Assembly: GCF_014107495.1 (NCBI RefSeq)
Contig: NZ_CP041969.1
Coordinates: 6,063,501 to 6,127,500 of the forward strand
Source of the DNA: Cohnella cholangitidis
GTDB taxonomy: Bacteria; Bacillota; Bacilli; Paenibacillales; Paenibacillaceae
Direction: 5' to 3'
Length of the DNA stretch: 64,000 nucleotides
Position 1 is the first letter of the stretch. Every line of letters starts with the position of its first letter. The translations under genes and the position numbers were made by a program. The notes under the pieces are model-generated. The model was not told the origin of the DNA. It did not search any database and saw only the letters and a program-made list of their open reading frames with translations. This document shows positions 44,071-52,792 of this stretch, piece by piece.

Positions 44071-45048
44071 ATGCTAATGGGATTTCGCGTCATCAAGACC
44101 GCTGCCGCTACTCTGACTGCAATCGGGACGGCAGTGCTGTTCGGAACGGAAAACCCGCTGTCGGCGGGATTACTGGCGATACTCGGAGTGGATACGACGC
44201 GGTGGCGGGGATTGCGCACCGTGTTCGCCCGTTTTTCGGCATCGCTTCTCAGCCTGCTGCTGGCTTCCCTTTTGTTCGAAGCCATAGGTTTTCAAATCTG
44301 GGTATTATCCTTATATATCCTTATCGCGTTTCCCTTGTTCGCCAGATTCGGTTTGAAGGACGGTCTCGTTACCGGAGCCGTAGTCGTCTTCCATGTATTC
44401 GCCAAAGGGGAAGTCTCTTTTCGCGTGATCGGCACGGAGCTGGAGTTGCTGGCGATCGGCTTGGGTTGGGCGACCGTCTTTAATCTTCTCTATACGCCTA
44501 AATATTATGGAAAGCTTAAAGAACTGAGAGCCGTCACGGAGTCGGGCTTCTCGGATATTTTCCGTCAACTGGCCATCCATTTGCGCAATCCGGAGTCGGT
44601 ATGGAGCGGCGAGGAAGTGCTCATGACGGGAGCCGCCATCGAGGAAGGAATCGAAATCTCCCAACGCGCGCGCGAAAACAGGCTGATCCCCCAGGACGAG
44701 CCATGGCAGCTGTACTTTCAGATGCGGAGGCAGCAAATGGAATCCATTCAATTAATGATGGAATCCGTAGCGTTCGTTTCGCGGCACGTCCCGCAAGCCG
44801 AACTGATCGCGGTATTGTTCGACAGGCTGACGGAGGACGTCAAATCGGACTATTACGAAGGCGAAACGGAGCGAATGCTGTCCGAATTGGAGAAAAGCTT
44901 CAGAGGAATGCCGTTGCCGGCCACCAGGGACGAGTTCGAGACCCGCTCGGCTCTCTTTCAACTCACTCGCGAATTGAGGCGCTATTTGGGAATAGCGAGC
45001 CGCGAGAAAAAACAAAAGTCAATTTCCGCCCAAGCGATCATACAATGA
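44071..45048 (+). CDS. Aromatic acid exporter-like membrane protein (ArAE_1/DUF939)
   Basis: The protein has 325 residues with GAGGT upstream. Four or more TM segments lie in the first 140 residues (FRVIKTAAATLTAIGTAVLF, then LLAILGVDTTRWRGLRTVFA). A long helical cytoplasmic part of about 180 residues follows (RQQMESIQLMMESVAFVSRH). This is the layout of Firmicutes YgaE/DUF939 proteins related to AaeB-type exporters. The substrate is unknown. Confidence 0.85.
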   Translation: MLMGFRVIKTAAATLTAIGTAVLFGTENPLSAGLLAILGVDTTRWRGLRTVFARFSASLLSLLLASLLFEAIGFQIWVLSLYILIAFPLFARFGLKDGLVTGAVVVFHVFAKGEVSFRVIGTELELLAIGLGWATVFNLLYTPKYYGKLKELRAVTESGFSDIFRQLAIHLRNPESVWSGEEVLMTGAAIEEGIEISQRARENRLIPQDEPWQLYFQMRRQQMESIQLMMESVAFVSRHVPQAELIAVLFDRLTEDVKSDYYEGETERMLSELEKSFRGMPLPATRDEFETRSALFQLTRELRRYLGIASREKKQKSISAQAIIQ

Positions 45049-45127
45049 AACGTAAAGTCTATCCCGGCGAAGCCGAGTCTATCGGAGCCGGGAAACGGTT
45101 GCGGGTTGCATGAACACATTTTTGTCA

Positions 45128-45153
45128 CTCTAGACGAATGTCCTGCATAGACT
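45128..45153 (+). promoter_or_regulatory. Possible sporulation promoter of cotE
   Basis: CATAGACT (45146-45153) partly matches the sigma-E -10 consensus, and GTCACTC sits about 15 nt upstream. The start codon is 37 nt further on. The match is weak and rests on cotE being sigma-E dependent in Bacillus. Confidence 0.3.
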
Positions 45154-45189
45154 TTAAGTGACTTGATCGTATGGAGGAGGTCTACTGAA

Positions 45190-45753
45190 ATGGCTATTGC
45201 GGATAAACGGCTGCAGCGCAGGGAAATCATCACGAAGGCGGTTTGCGGCAAAGGCCGTAAGTTCTCGACGATTACCCACACCGTAACGCCGCCGCACCAC
45301 CCGACCAGCATACTGGGCGCGTGGATCATCAATCATCAGTATGAAGCGGTGAAATCAGGGGACGGAATCGAAGTCATCGGGTCTTACGATATTAACATCT
45401 GGTATTCGTACAACAAAAACTCGCAAACCGATGTCGCGAAGGAAACGATCTCCTATGTTGAGCTCGTTCCCCTTTCGTACGTAGATCCGAAGCATCGCTC
45501 TTCCACGGAAGAGGTTTCTGCGGATGCGACGCAGGAGCCTAATTGCGTGGAAGCGACGATCAGTTCCAATGGTTCATCCGTGCTCATCCGCGTCGAACGG
45601 GAATTCGCCGTGGCGATGGTTGCGGAAACGAAGGTGTGTGTCGTAGTAGATCCGAATGGATTCGACGACGAAGGGAAAGACGTCGACTTCGGCCTTGGCG
45701 ACGATGGAGATTTCGAGGATCTCGATTCCGATTTACTGGAAGACGATTTGTAA
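45190..45753 (+). CDS. cotE: Outer spore coat protein CotE
   Basis: The protein has 187 residues from the ATG at 45190 behind GGAGGAGG. RREIITKAVCGKGRKFSTIT and HPTSILGAWIINHQYEAV are characteristic of CotE, and the C-terminus is strongly acidic (DDGDFEDLDSDLLEDDL) as in Bacillus. It directs assembly of the outer coat around the forespore. Its place upstream of mutS/mutL repeats the Bacillus order, with a ligase gene and fni inserted. Confidence 0.95.
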   Translation: MAIADKRLQRREIITKAVCGKGRKFSTITHTVTPPHHPTSILGAWIINHQYEAVKSGDGIEVIGSYDINIWYSYNKNSQTDVAKETISYVELVPLSYVDPKHRSSTEEVSADATQEPNCVEATISSNGSSVLIRVEREFAVAMVAETKVCVVVDPNGFDDEGKDVDFGLGDDGDFEDLDSDLLEDDL

Positions 45754-45829
45754 TCGGTTCGGTCATCGGCCGGTACTTAAGTCTATGCAGAGGCGGAACA
45801 ATAGTCGAGGGCGGATGCCCTGTCGTAAC

Positions 45830-45920
45830 AACAGGATAAGCCTGTTTTTAGCAGCGGCGCACATAGGGAAGGGTCATTCGGCTTCGGCGTTTATGCGCCG
45901 CCTGCGGGACGGCCCTTCCC
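45830..45920 (+). terminator. Terminator after cotE and structured leader before the ligase gene
   Basis: AACAGG-N5-CCTGTT (45830-45846) with a T run ends the cotE transcript. A second structure follows: GGGAAGGG (45866-45873) pairs with CCCTTCCC (45913-45920) and encloses a CGGCG/CGCCG hairpin. It lies directly before the GGGAGGAGG of the next gene and could affect its translation. Confidence 0.6.
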
Positions 45921-45944
45921 GTGTTTCGCGGGAGGAGGCTCCTA

Positions 45945-47381
45945 ATGATTGGGCATGAAGGGACCGTATGGCTCTATAATAGTGGCGGCAAGCGTAGAAG
46001 CGCGTTGGAGCGGACGGGGCTGCCGGAGCTGAGCGACCTTGCCTTGGCCGGAAGGCACGATTGCGTCATGCTGGTCGGAAATGCGGAAGAGAGTAGTATT
46101 GAGGCATCGAGATCGGCAACGTCGTTATCCCCTTGGCTCATGAACGATAGCGCGGCACGGGTAGCGGCACTGCGCAGCGAAGAGATAGAGCGTCGGCTTC
46201 GACGGGAAGGTGTCCCGGCGAACATGAGAGCCGACGATCATTCCAGATCAAGCACCCCTATTACGGTGCTCGTTTGGGGACACGATGCCATCGAGATGAG
46301 ACGATCCTTTCCGGATACCAAGAAATTTAATGAGGTTAAATACAGGGATGACCCTTGGAATAAATCGCTTATTACGAAAGAGCATCCGATCTGGAAAGCG
46401 GCGGAAAGAACGTCCGTGCGCGCGGTTTATTTGCTTGGTCTCGACTATGGCCGAGTCGAGCTGTTGTTAACCGAGAGCGGAAAGCTCATCGTCACCGAGG
46501 TCGCAGCGGAGTTGAAGATGGTCGGAGGGGAATCGCTTTTCCGGTTGCGGGAAATGGTCCAAGCGTTCTCGGCCGCTTGGGCCGCGGAAACGTCCGGAGG
46601 AGTGCGAGTAAAGCTCGGCGCCGATCCGGAATTCCTCTTGTTATCGAGGGAGGGGCGAGTCGTTCCGGCTTCGAAGTATTTTACGCCGAAAGGGGAAGCG
46701 GGGTGCGATTCCGTCCGTATACGGGGAGAGAAACGTTGGCCTTTAGTCGAGCTAAGGCCTAGGCCCACGGAAAATCCGAATCATTTGACTTCGGATTTGC
46801 GTCGGCTGCTTGCGTTAGCGACGGAACGGACGGCGGGAGCTTCGCTCACTTGGAAAGCCGGCGGGCTGCCGGTTCCCGGATTGCCGTTAGGCGGCCATGT
46901 CCATTTGAGCGGAGCGGCCTTAACCGGCGAACGCTTACGCGCGCTGGATAACGCGGTCGCGTTGCCGCTTCGCTTGCTTGAGCCGGCCGAAGCGGCGCGC
47001 AGGCGTCCTCGCTACGGCTCGCTTGGAGACGTGCGACGCCAGCCGCATGGCGGATTCGAATATCGGACGCCTCCAAGCTGGCTGGTATCCCCCCGTCTGG
47101 CGCTAGCGACTTTCGCGCTTGCCAAAGTCGCCGCGGAGCACTCGCGCGAGCTCGCAACCGACCGTCCGCTCGATGAAGAGCGGTATCGCGAAGCGTTCTA
47201 TTCGGGTGAACGCCAACCGTTGTTAACGGCCGTTTCAAGAATATACCGGGCTATATCGGGAACATCCGGTTATGCAGCCTATCGAGAGCCCATCGATTTT
47301 TTGTTCGATGCGATTTCTCGAGGACGCAGTTGGGATGAGGGTGCGGATATCCGGACGAAATGGCGTATCCCGATAAATTGA
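45945..47381 (+). CDS. Putative amidoligase (COOH-NH2 ligase type 2)
   Basis: The protein has 478 residues from the ATG at 45945 with GGGAGGAGG. The first 215 residues resemble no domain I know. The second half starts VRVKLGADPEFLLLSREGRV and has VELRPRPTENP, LPLGGHVHLSGA and GGFEYRTPPSWL, the pattern of PF14395-type amidoligases in the glutamine-synthetase/gamma-glutamyl ligase fold. Such enzymes form isopeptide-like bonds with free amines or peptides. Its place after cotE in a spore-former suggests modification of a coat or wall component. Confidence 0.8.
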   Translation: MIGHEGTVWLYNSGGKRRSALERTGLPELSDLALAGRHDCVMLVGNAEESSIEASRSATSLSPWLMNDSAARVAALRSEEIERRLRREGVPANMRADDHSRSSTPITVLVWGHDAIEMRRSFPDTKKFNEVKYRDDPWNKSLITKEHPIWKAAERTSVRAVYLLGLDYGRVELLLTESGKLIVTEVAAELKMVGGESLFRLREMVQAFSAAWAAETSGGVRVKLGADPEFLLLSREGRVVPASKYFTPKGEAGCDSVRIRGEKRWPLVELRPRPTENPNHLTSDLRRLLALATERTAGASLTWKAGGLPVPGLPLGGHVHLSGAALTGERLRALDNAVALPLRLLEPAEAARRRPRYGSLGDVRRQPHGGFEYRTPPSWLVSPRLALATFALAKVAAEHSRELATDRPLDEERYREAFYSGERQPLLTAVSRIYRAISGTSGYAAYREPIDFLFDAISRGRSWDEGADIRTKWRIPIN

Positions 47382-47496
47382 CGCGAAAGCGGAACAAGCT
47401 GTATCGGTTATCGTCGTTTGCCGTAATTCGGACGGTTGTTGGACAACCTTAGTTCAAGGCGATGACAATGATGATTCTCATACGGGGGCTTTAACA

Positions 47497-48552
47497 ATGG
47501 AACATAAAGAATGGCATCCGGACACAGAACCGGATATCGGGCGGAGAAAAAGAGAGCATATCGAAGTCTGCCTTCAAGAGGACGTGCAAGGAAGAAGCGA
47601 AGGTAACGGATTCGATCGGTACAGGTTCCGCCATCAAGGCCTACCCGAAATCGACTACCGGATGATCGATACGTCGACGGAATTTCTCTCCCGCGCCTTG
47701 AAAGTTCCCCTCATGGTCAGTTCGATGACCGGAGGGACGGACGAATCCGGACGAATCAACGTGCGGTTGGCGGAAATCGCCGAGCATAGAGGATGGGCTA
47801 TGGGATTAGGCTCGCTAAGGGCCGCTATAGAAGTTCCGCATACGGCAAGAAGTTATCAAGTGAGAAAGTATGCGCCGACCATTCCGATCGTTGCTAATCT
47901 GGGCGCTGTCCAATTGAACTATGGATACGGGATAGCGGAATGCCGCCGGGCGGTCGAGATGACGGAAGCGAATGGGCTAGTTCTACACCTTAACGGGATG
48001 CAAGAGCTGTTTCAGAACGGCGGAGATATCGATTTCAGCGGATTGCTAAGCAAGATCGAACGTTTATGCATGGAAGCGGAATTTCCGATCGGAGTAAAGG
48101 AAGTGGGGTGGGGCATTGACGGATCTGCGGCTAAAACGCTGATAGAGGCCGGCGTGTCCTTCGTTGACGTTGCCGGGGCGGGAGGCACTTCCTGGATCGA
48201 AGTGGAGAAACATCGTTCGGAAGATCCGGTTAAGAGGGAAGCGGCAAAAGCGTTCGAAGATTGGGGAACGCCTACCGCTCAGTGTATCTTGGAAACTAGG
48301 GAGGCATTGCCGGAGGTCTTCTTGATCGGCAGCGGAGGCTTGGCGAATGGCGTGGACGCCGCCAAGGCATTGGCGCTCGGCGCCAATCTTGCCTCGTTCG
48401 GCCGGGCGTTATTGGCACCGGCCGTGCATTCGTCCGAGCAGCTGTCCCGATTGTTCGAAAGGCTGGAGTTCGAATTGAAAGCGGCGATGTTCGGAATCGG
48501 AGCCGCCGACGTAAGTCAGTTAAACCATACGAACCGGCTTCTGGGAAGATGA
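47497..48552 (+). CDS. fni: Isopentenyl-diphosphate delta-isomerase, type II
   Basis: The protein has 351 residues. The FMN/NADPH-dependent type II enzyme is recognised by RRKREHIEVCLQEDVQGR at the start. MVSSMTGGTDESGRINVRLA, LHLNGMQELFQ, VKEVGWGIDGSAAKTLIEAG and GSGGLANGVDAAKALALGA then follow. It interconverts IPP and DMAPP for isoprenoid synthesis. The ATG at 47497 has only a G-run (GGGGG) as ribosome binding site. Confidence 0.95.
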   Translation: MEHKEWHPDTEPDIGRRKREHIEVCLQEDVQGRSEGNGFDRYRFRHQGLPEIDYRMIDTSTEFLSRALKVPLMVSSMTGGTDESGRINVRLAEIAEHRGWAMGLGSLRAAIEVPHTARSYQVRKYAPTIPIVANLGAVQLNYGYGIAECRRAVEMTEANGLVLHLNGMQELFQNGGDIDFSGLLSKIERLCMEAEFPIGVKEVGWGIDGSAAKTLIEAGVSFVDVAGAGGTSWIEVEKHRSEDPVKREAAKAFEDWGTPTAQCILETREALPEVFLIGSGGLANGVDAAKALALGANLASFGRALLAPAVHSSEQLSRLFERLEFELKAAMFGIGAADVSQLNHTNRLLGR

Positions 48553-48610
48553 GTCTCGGGAAGCCGGGCATATCTTTTTGGACGGAAGCTGTCCCGGTAC
48601 AATTCATTTT

Positions 48611-48619
48611 TGCTATAAT
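48611..48619 (+). promoter_or_regulatory. Extended -10 promoter before mutS
   Basis: TGCTATAAT (48611-48619) is a perfect extended -10 element 49 nt before the mutS start; no good -35 is seen. Confidence 0.6.
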
Positions 48620-48667
48620 GAGATATTGAACTTGTTAAGTACTGCTTAAGATACCGGGAGGAAGACC

Positions 48668-51352
48668 ATGGCTGGATATACCCCCATGATGGAGCAATAT
48701 TTATCGGTTAAGGCGACGGCTAAAGATGCTTTGCTGTTTTTCCGTCTTGGCGATTTCTATGAAATGTTTTTCGAGGATGCGATAACCGCTTCGCGCGAGT
48801 TGGAGATTACGTTAACCGGACGCGGCGCCGGCCAAGAGGAACGGATTCCGATGTGCGGCGTTCCGCATCATGCCGCTGAAGGATACATAGCGAGGCTGAT
48901 CGACAAAGGCTACAAAGTAGCCGTATGCGAACAGGTGGAGGATCCGGCAAGCACCAAGGGCGTCGTTAAGCGCGAGATCGTCCGCATCGTCACGCCGGGT
49001 ACGGTCATGGATTCGAAAATGCTGGGCGACGCTTCGAACAATTTTATCGTCGGGGCCGCGCAGCAAGGCGGACGCGTCGGCATAGCCGCATGCGATTTGA
49101 CGACGGGCGAGCTGTACGTGACTTCCTTCGCCGAGTCGCGCGAAGCGGTAAAAAACATTATGAACGTATACAGGCCGGCGGAAGCGGTCGGAGACGAGGC
49201 ATCGATCGCTGCGATTAACGCCGATCTTAACCCGACGTCCCGCGCAGTGCTGACAACCGTGCGGGAAGAGGCCGATCTGACGAGACTCGTCAGCCAATTT
49301 CCGGACGAGCCTTGGAGCGCGCATGAAGCGGTTCGCCAACAAGCGGTGTCGCGCCTTGTTGCTTATTTGGACGAGACTCAGAAGCGGTCGCTTGCGCATC
49401 TGCGTTCCGTTAAAGCCTACGATTCCGAAGCTTACATGTCTCTCGACGCGTTCACGAGACGTAATCTGGAATTGACGGAAACGGTGCGCGATCGTTCAAG
49501 GAAGGGCTCGTTGCTGAGCTTGCTCGATCGGACCCGAACGGCGATGGGCGCGCGATTGCTGAAGCGGTGGATCGACCAGCCCCTGCTGAACCGCGACGAA
49601 GCGGAGCGCAGGCTGGATGCCGTCGAAGCCTTAAATAAAGACTGGATCAAGCGCAAGGAGCTTCGCGACGAGCTGGGAGAGGTGTACGATCTCGAGCGGC
49701 TCGCGGGAAGAATCGCTTATGGAACCGCCAACGCTAGAGATTTGAACGCGCTGAAAAATTCCTTGCGACGCATTCCTTCGATTCAAGAACTGTGTCAAAG
49801 CCTGAACGCGTCGCCTTTGAGCGCGTTAGCGGATCGTATGGATGCGTGCGCCGATATCGCGGACGCCATCGAGAAAGCCATCTCGGACGAACCGCCCGTG
49901 ACGCTGAAGGACGGAGGCATCATACGTCAGGGCTACGACAAGAAGCTCGACGAGCTGCGCGAGGCGAGCCAGAACGGCAAGCAATGGATCGCCGAACTGG
50001 AACGGATGGAGCGCGAAGCAACGGGAATTAAATCTTTGAAAATCGGCTTTAACAAAGTTTTCGGCTACTACTTGGAGGTAACTCGGGCGAACTTGGTCAA
50101 TCTTCCGGAAGGAAGGTACGAGAGGAAGCAGACGCTGGCGAACGCCGAGAGATACGTCACTCCCGAGCTTAAGGAGAAGGAAGCTCTTATCCTTGAAGCG
50201 GAAGATCGGATGTTCGATCTGGAGTACGAGAGCTTCATCGCTTTGCGCGACAGCATCGCCGGCCAGATGGCCAGGCTGCAGCGGCTTGCGGAAAGCGTAG
50301 CGGCGCTCGACGTTCTTCAGGCTTTCGCGGAAGCGAGCGCCGAGAGGAGATATACGCGACCGAATTGGACGGAAGGCGACGGGTACGATCTGATCATAGA
50401 AGACGGCAGGCATCCGGTCGTGGAATCGGTGAACGAGAACGGAGTGTTCATCGCGAACGAAACCTCGTTGACCGCCTCCGGGGGTTCGATTCTGTTAATA
50501 ACGGGACCGAATATGGCGGGTAAAAGCACGTACATGCGTCAAGTGGCGATGATTACGATCATGGCGCAGATCGGTTGCTTCGTGCCGGCTCGTCGGGCGA
50601 TACTGCCGTTCGTCGATCGCATTTTCACGCGGATCGGCGCTGCCGACGACCTTGTCGGCGGACAAAGTACGTTCATGGTCGAGATGAAAGATATCCAAGT
50701 GATGACGGAACAGGCGACTTCTAAGAGCCTTATCATTATCGACGAGCTCGGACGCGGAACTTCGACGGACGAGGGGATGGCGATCGCCCAGTCGGTCATC
50801 GAATACGTACATGACCACATCGGCTGCAAAGCGCTAGTGTCGACCCATTTCCATGAATTGGCGCATCTTGAGAACTCGCTGCCCGGCTTGCGCAACGGCT
50901 GCATGGCCGTCAAAGAAAGCGCGGACGGCGTCACTTTCCTGCGTAAGCTGGTGCCGGGCGCGGCGGATTCCAGTTATGGAATTTACTGCGCGCAGTTAGC
51001 CGGATTGCCTGAGACGATCGTATCCCGCGCGTATACGCTGCTGAGCGACCACGGCTCCATCGAGAGCATCGCAGCTCGGAATAGCGTTACGGTCAAGGAA
51101 ACGGCAGCGACGTTAACCGAGACGGACGAAACGGCAGCCCGTTTGGGCAAGCCTGCCGAACACTCTCCCGGCATCGTGCAACTTTCCATGTTCGCGGAAG
51201 CGACGGCTCCGTCCAAGCCGGCGAAACCGAACGCGAACGATAAACTGTTAGAGAAGCTTAGAAAGCTTGACGTCATGAGAATGACACCTATGCAAGCGTT
51301 GGAATGGTTAAACGACGCGAGGAACCAATTGGCGGAAAGCGGGGATCATTAA
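48668..51352 (+). CDS. mutS: DNA mismatch repair protein MutS
   Basis: The protein has 894 residues and starts behind GGGAGGAAG. The N-terminal mismatch-contact motif lies in LFFRLGDFYEMFFEDAITAS (Phe-x-Glu). The ATPase has the P-loop TGPNMAGKSTYMRQ and later IIIDELGRGTSTDEGMAIA with the helix-turn-helix beyond. It recognises base mismatches and recruits MutL. Its stop codon overlaps the start of the protease gene. Confidence 0.98.
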   Translation: MAGYTPMMEQYLSVKATAKDALLFFRLGDFYEMFFEDAITASRELEITLTGRGAGQEERIPMCGVPHHAAEGYIARLIDKGYKVAVCEQVEDPASTKGVVKREIVRIVTPGTVMDSKMLGDASNNFIVGAAQQGGRVGIAACDLTTGELYVTSFAESREAVKNIMNVYRPAEAVGDEASIAAINADLNPTSRAVLTTVREEADLTRLVSQFPDEPWSAHEAVRQQAVSRLVAYLDETQKRSLAHLRSVKAYDSEAYMSLDAFTRRNLELTETVRDRSRKGSLLSLLDRTRTAMGARLLKRWIDQPLLNRDEAERRLDAVEALNKDWIKRKELRDELGEVYDLERLAGRIAYGTANARDLNALKNSLRRIPSIQELCQSLNASPLSALADRMDACADIADAIEKAISDEPPVTLKDGGIIRQGYDKKLDELREASQNGKQWIAELERMEREATGIKSLKIGFNKVFGYYLEVTRANLVNLPEGRYERKQTLANAERYVTPELKEKEALILEAEDRMFDLEYESFIALRDSIAGQMARLQRLAESVAALDVLQAFAEASAERRYTRPNWTEGDGYDLIIEDGRHPVVESVNENGVFIANETSLTASGGSILLITGPNMAGKSTYMRQVAMITIMAQIGCFVPARRAILPFVDRIFTRIGAADDLVGGQSTFMVEMKDIQVMTEQATSKSLIIIDELGRGTSTDEGMAIAQSVIEYVHDHIGCKALVSTHFHELAHLENSLPGLRNGCMAVKESADGVTFLRKLVPGAADSSYGIYCAQLAGLPETIVSRAYTLLSDHGSIESIAARNSVTVKETAATLTETDETAARLGKPAEHSPGIVQLSMFAEATAPSKPAKPNANDKLLEKLRKLDVMRMTPMQALEWLNDARNQLAESGDH

Positions 51353-52773
51353 TGAACGTATTCAAGAAATTGCGCATCGCTCTAGCTCTTCTGCTCACGG
51401 TCGCTTTACTGACGGTAGGGGCTCCGGTCGCGTTAGGGGCCACCGAAGATCAGGTCGAGGAAGTCCGAGAACTGCTCGAGCAATACCACCTCAGCAAACC
51501 TAACGATGATGAATTGACCGATAAGGAAATGGAAGATATGGTCGATTCCCTTCACGATCCTTACACGCAATATTTCGACGAGGACCAATGGGAATCGTTC
51601 AATTCGTCCCTGGAGCAAACGTTCGTAGGCGTCGGAATCGTCATGATCGAGGACCAAGGAGTCGTATACGTCGAGGATGTCATACCCGGAAGCCCGGCGG
51701 AAGCGGCCGGCGTTCAACCGGGCGACGTGCTTGCGGGCGCCGACGGCAAATCTTTCAAAGGAAAATCATCTTCGGAAATACAGAAAGAGCTGCGCGGAGC
51801 GGAAGGTACGGTCGTCGGATTAAGCGTGACGCGCGGCGGCAAAGCGCTGAAATTCAAATTGACGCGAAAATCGGTGCAAATTCCGGTAGTTACGACGAAG
51901 ATGCTCGACAAAGGCGTAGGTTACTTGTCGCTATCGGGATTCACCTTGGAAGCAGGCAAGGAATTCAAACAGCAATTGTCGAAGCTGGAGAAGAACGGGC
52001 TGACGTCATTGGTGCTTGATCTGCGCGACAACGGCGGCGGTTACGTTAACGCCGCCCAGGATATTGCCGGCTCGTTCGTAGAGAAAGGCGTTCTTGCCCA
52101 CATGCGCGACCGGGAAGGCGTTGACGAGCCTTTAGATATAAGCGGCACGTCCAAACCCTATTCCGTCGTCGTTCTCGTGAACGGGAATTCGGCAAGCGCA
52201 TCCGAATTGCTCTCCGGAGCGTTGCAAGATTACGGAGTAGCCAAGCTGGTCGGCACGAAGACTTACGGCAAAGGCGTCGTGCAATCCCTTATCCCCGTCA
52301 AGAGCGGCGGGATGCTTAAAGTGACGATACAGGAGTACTATACTCCGACCGGACGCAAAGTAGATAAAGTGGGGTTGACGCCGGACCTGGTCGTGAACGG
52401 GGTTGCCGAGCAGTTAATCGGCGCCTACCGTTTGGCGGGAGGCAAAAAACTGTCCGTGACTTCCGGCAAAGGCGTCCTGACGGTCAACGGAGTGCGGATG
52501 GCGCAACCTGGAGCAGCTTGGAAGGAAAATACCGTCTGGTATGTCAATCTGAAGCTGGCCGCGACCGTGATCGGCGCTAAACTAAGCTATAATTCTAAAA
52601 ATCATACTTACACGCTTGCGAAAGGCGATCAGGTTCAAACGATCAAGACTACCGATTCCCGCTTGAAGATGAAAGATGGCCGATCCAATATCGACGTAAG
52701 GTTGTTGAAAAAATGGTTCTCCGGCTTTACGTATTCCGCCGGGGGAGACACGATTAAGCTAATCGCGAGCTAA
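51352..52773 (+). CDS. S41 family carboxyl-terminal processing protease with copper amine oxidase-like stalk domain
   Basis: The protein has 473 residues. Its ATG overlaps the mutS stop (TAATG). A signal peptide ends near 29 (VALGAT). A PDZ domain spans about 85-170 and the S41 core about 185-370. S280 in NGNSASASE, K307 in TYGKG and Q311 form the expected catalytic set of CtpA/CtpB proteins. Residues about 395-473 are a CuAmine_oxidN1-type domain, common at the ends of Paenibacillus exported proteins. It acts outside the membrane. It separates mutS from mutL, which are adjacent in Bacillus. Confidence 0.92.
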   Translation: MNVFKKLRIALALLLTVALLTVGAPVALGATEDQVEEVRELLEQYHLSKPNDDELTDKEMEDMVDSLHDPYTQYFDEDQWESFNSSLEQTFVGVGIVMIEDQGVVYVEDVIPGSPAEAAGVQPGDVLAGADGKSFKGKSSSEIQKELRGAEGTVVGLSVTRGGKALKFKLTRKSVQIPVVTTKMLDKGVGYLSLSGFTLEAGKEFKQQLSKLEKNGLTSLVLDLRDNGGGYVNAAQDIAGSFVEKGVLAHMRDREGVDEPLDISGTSKPYSVVVLVNGNSASASELLSGALQDYGVAKLVGTKTYGKGVVQSLIPVKSGGMLKVTIQEYYTPTGRKVDKVGLTPDLVVNGVAEQLIGAYRLAGGKKLSVTSGKGVLTVNGVRMAQPGAAWKENTVWYVNLKLAATVIGAKLSYNSKNHTYTLAKGDQVQTIKTTDSRLKMKDGRSNIDVRLLKKWFSGFTYSAGGDTIKLIAS

Positions 52774-52792
52774 AAGGAAGGAGCGAATCGGC

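Noticed and set aside
45063-45092. CCCGGC/GCCGGG hairpin as terminator after the ArAE-like gene
   Set aside because: The stem is short with a large loop and no T run follows, so it is not convincing.
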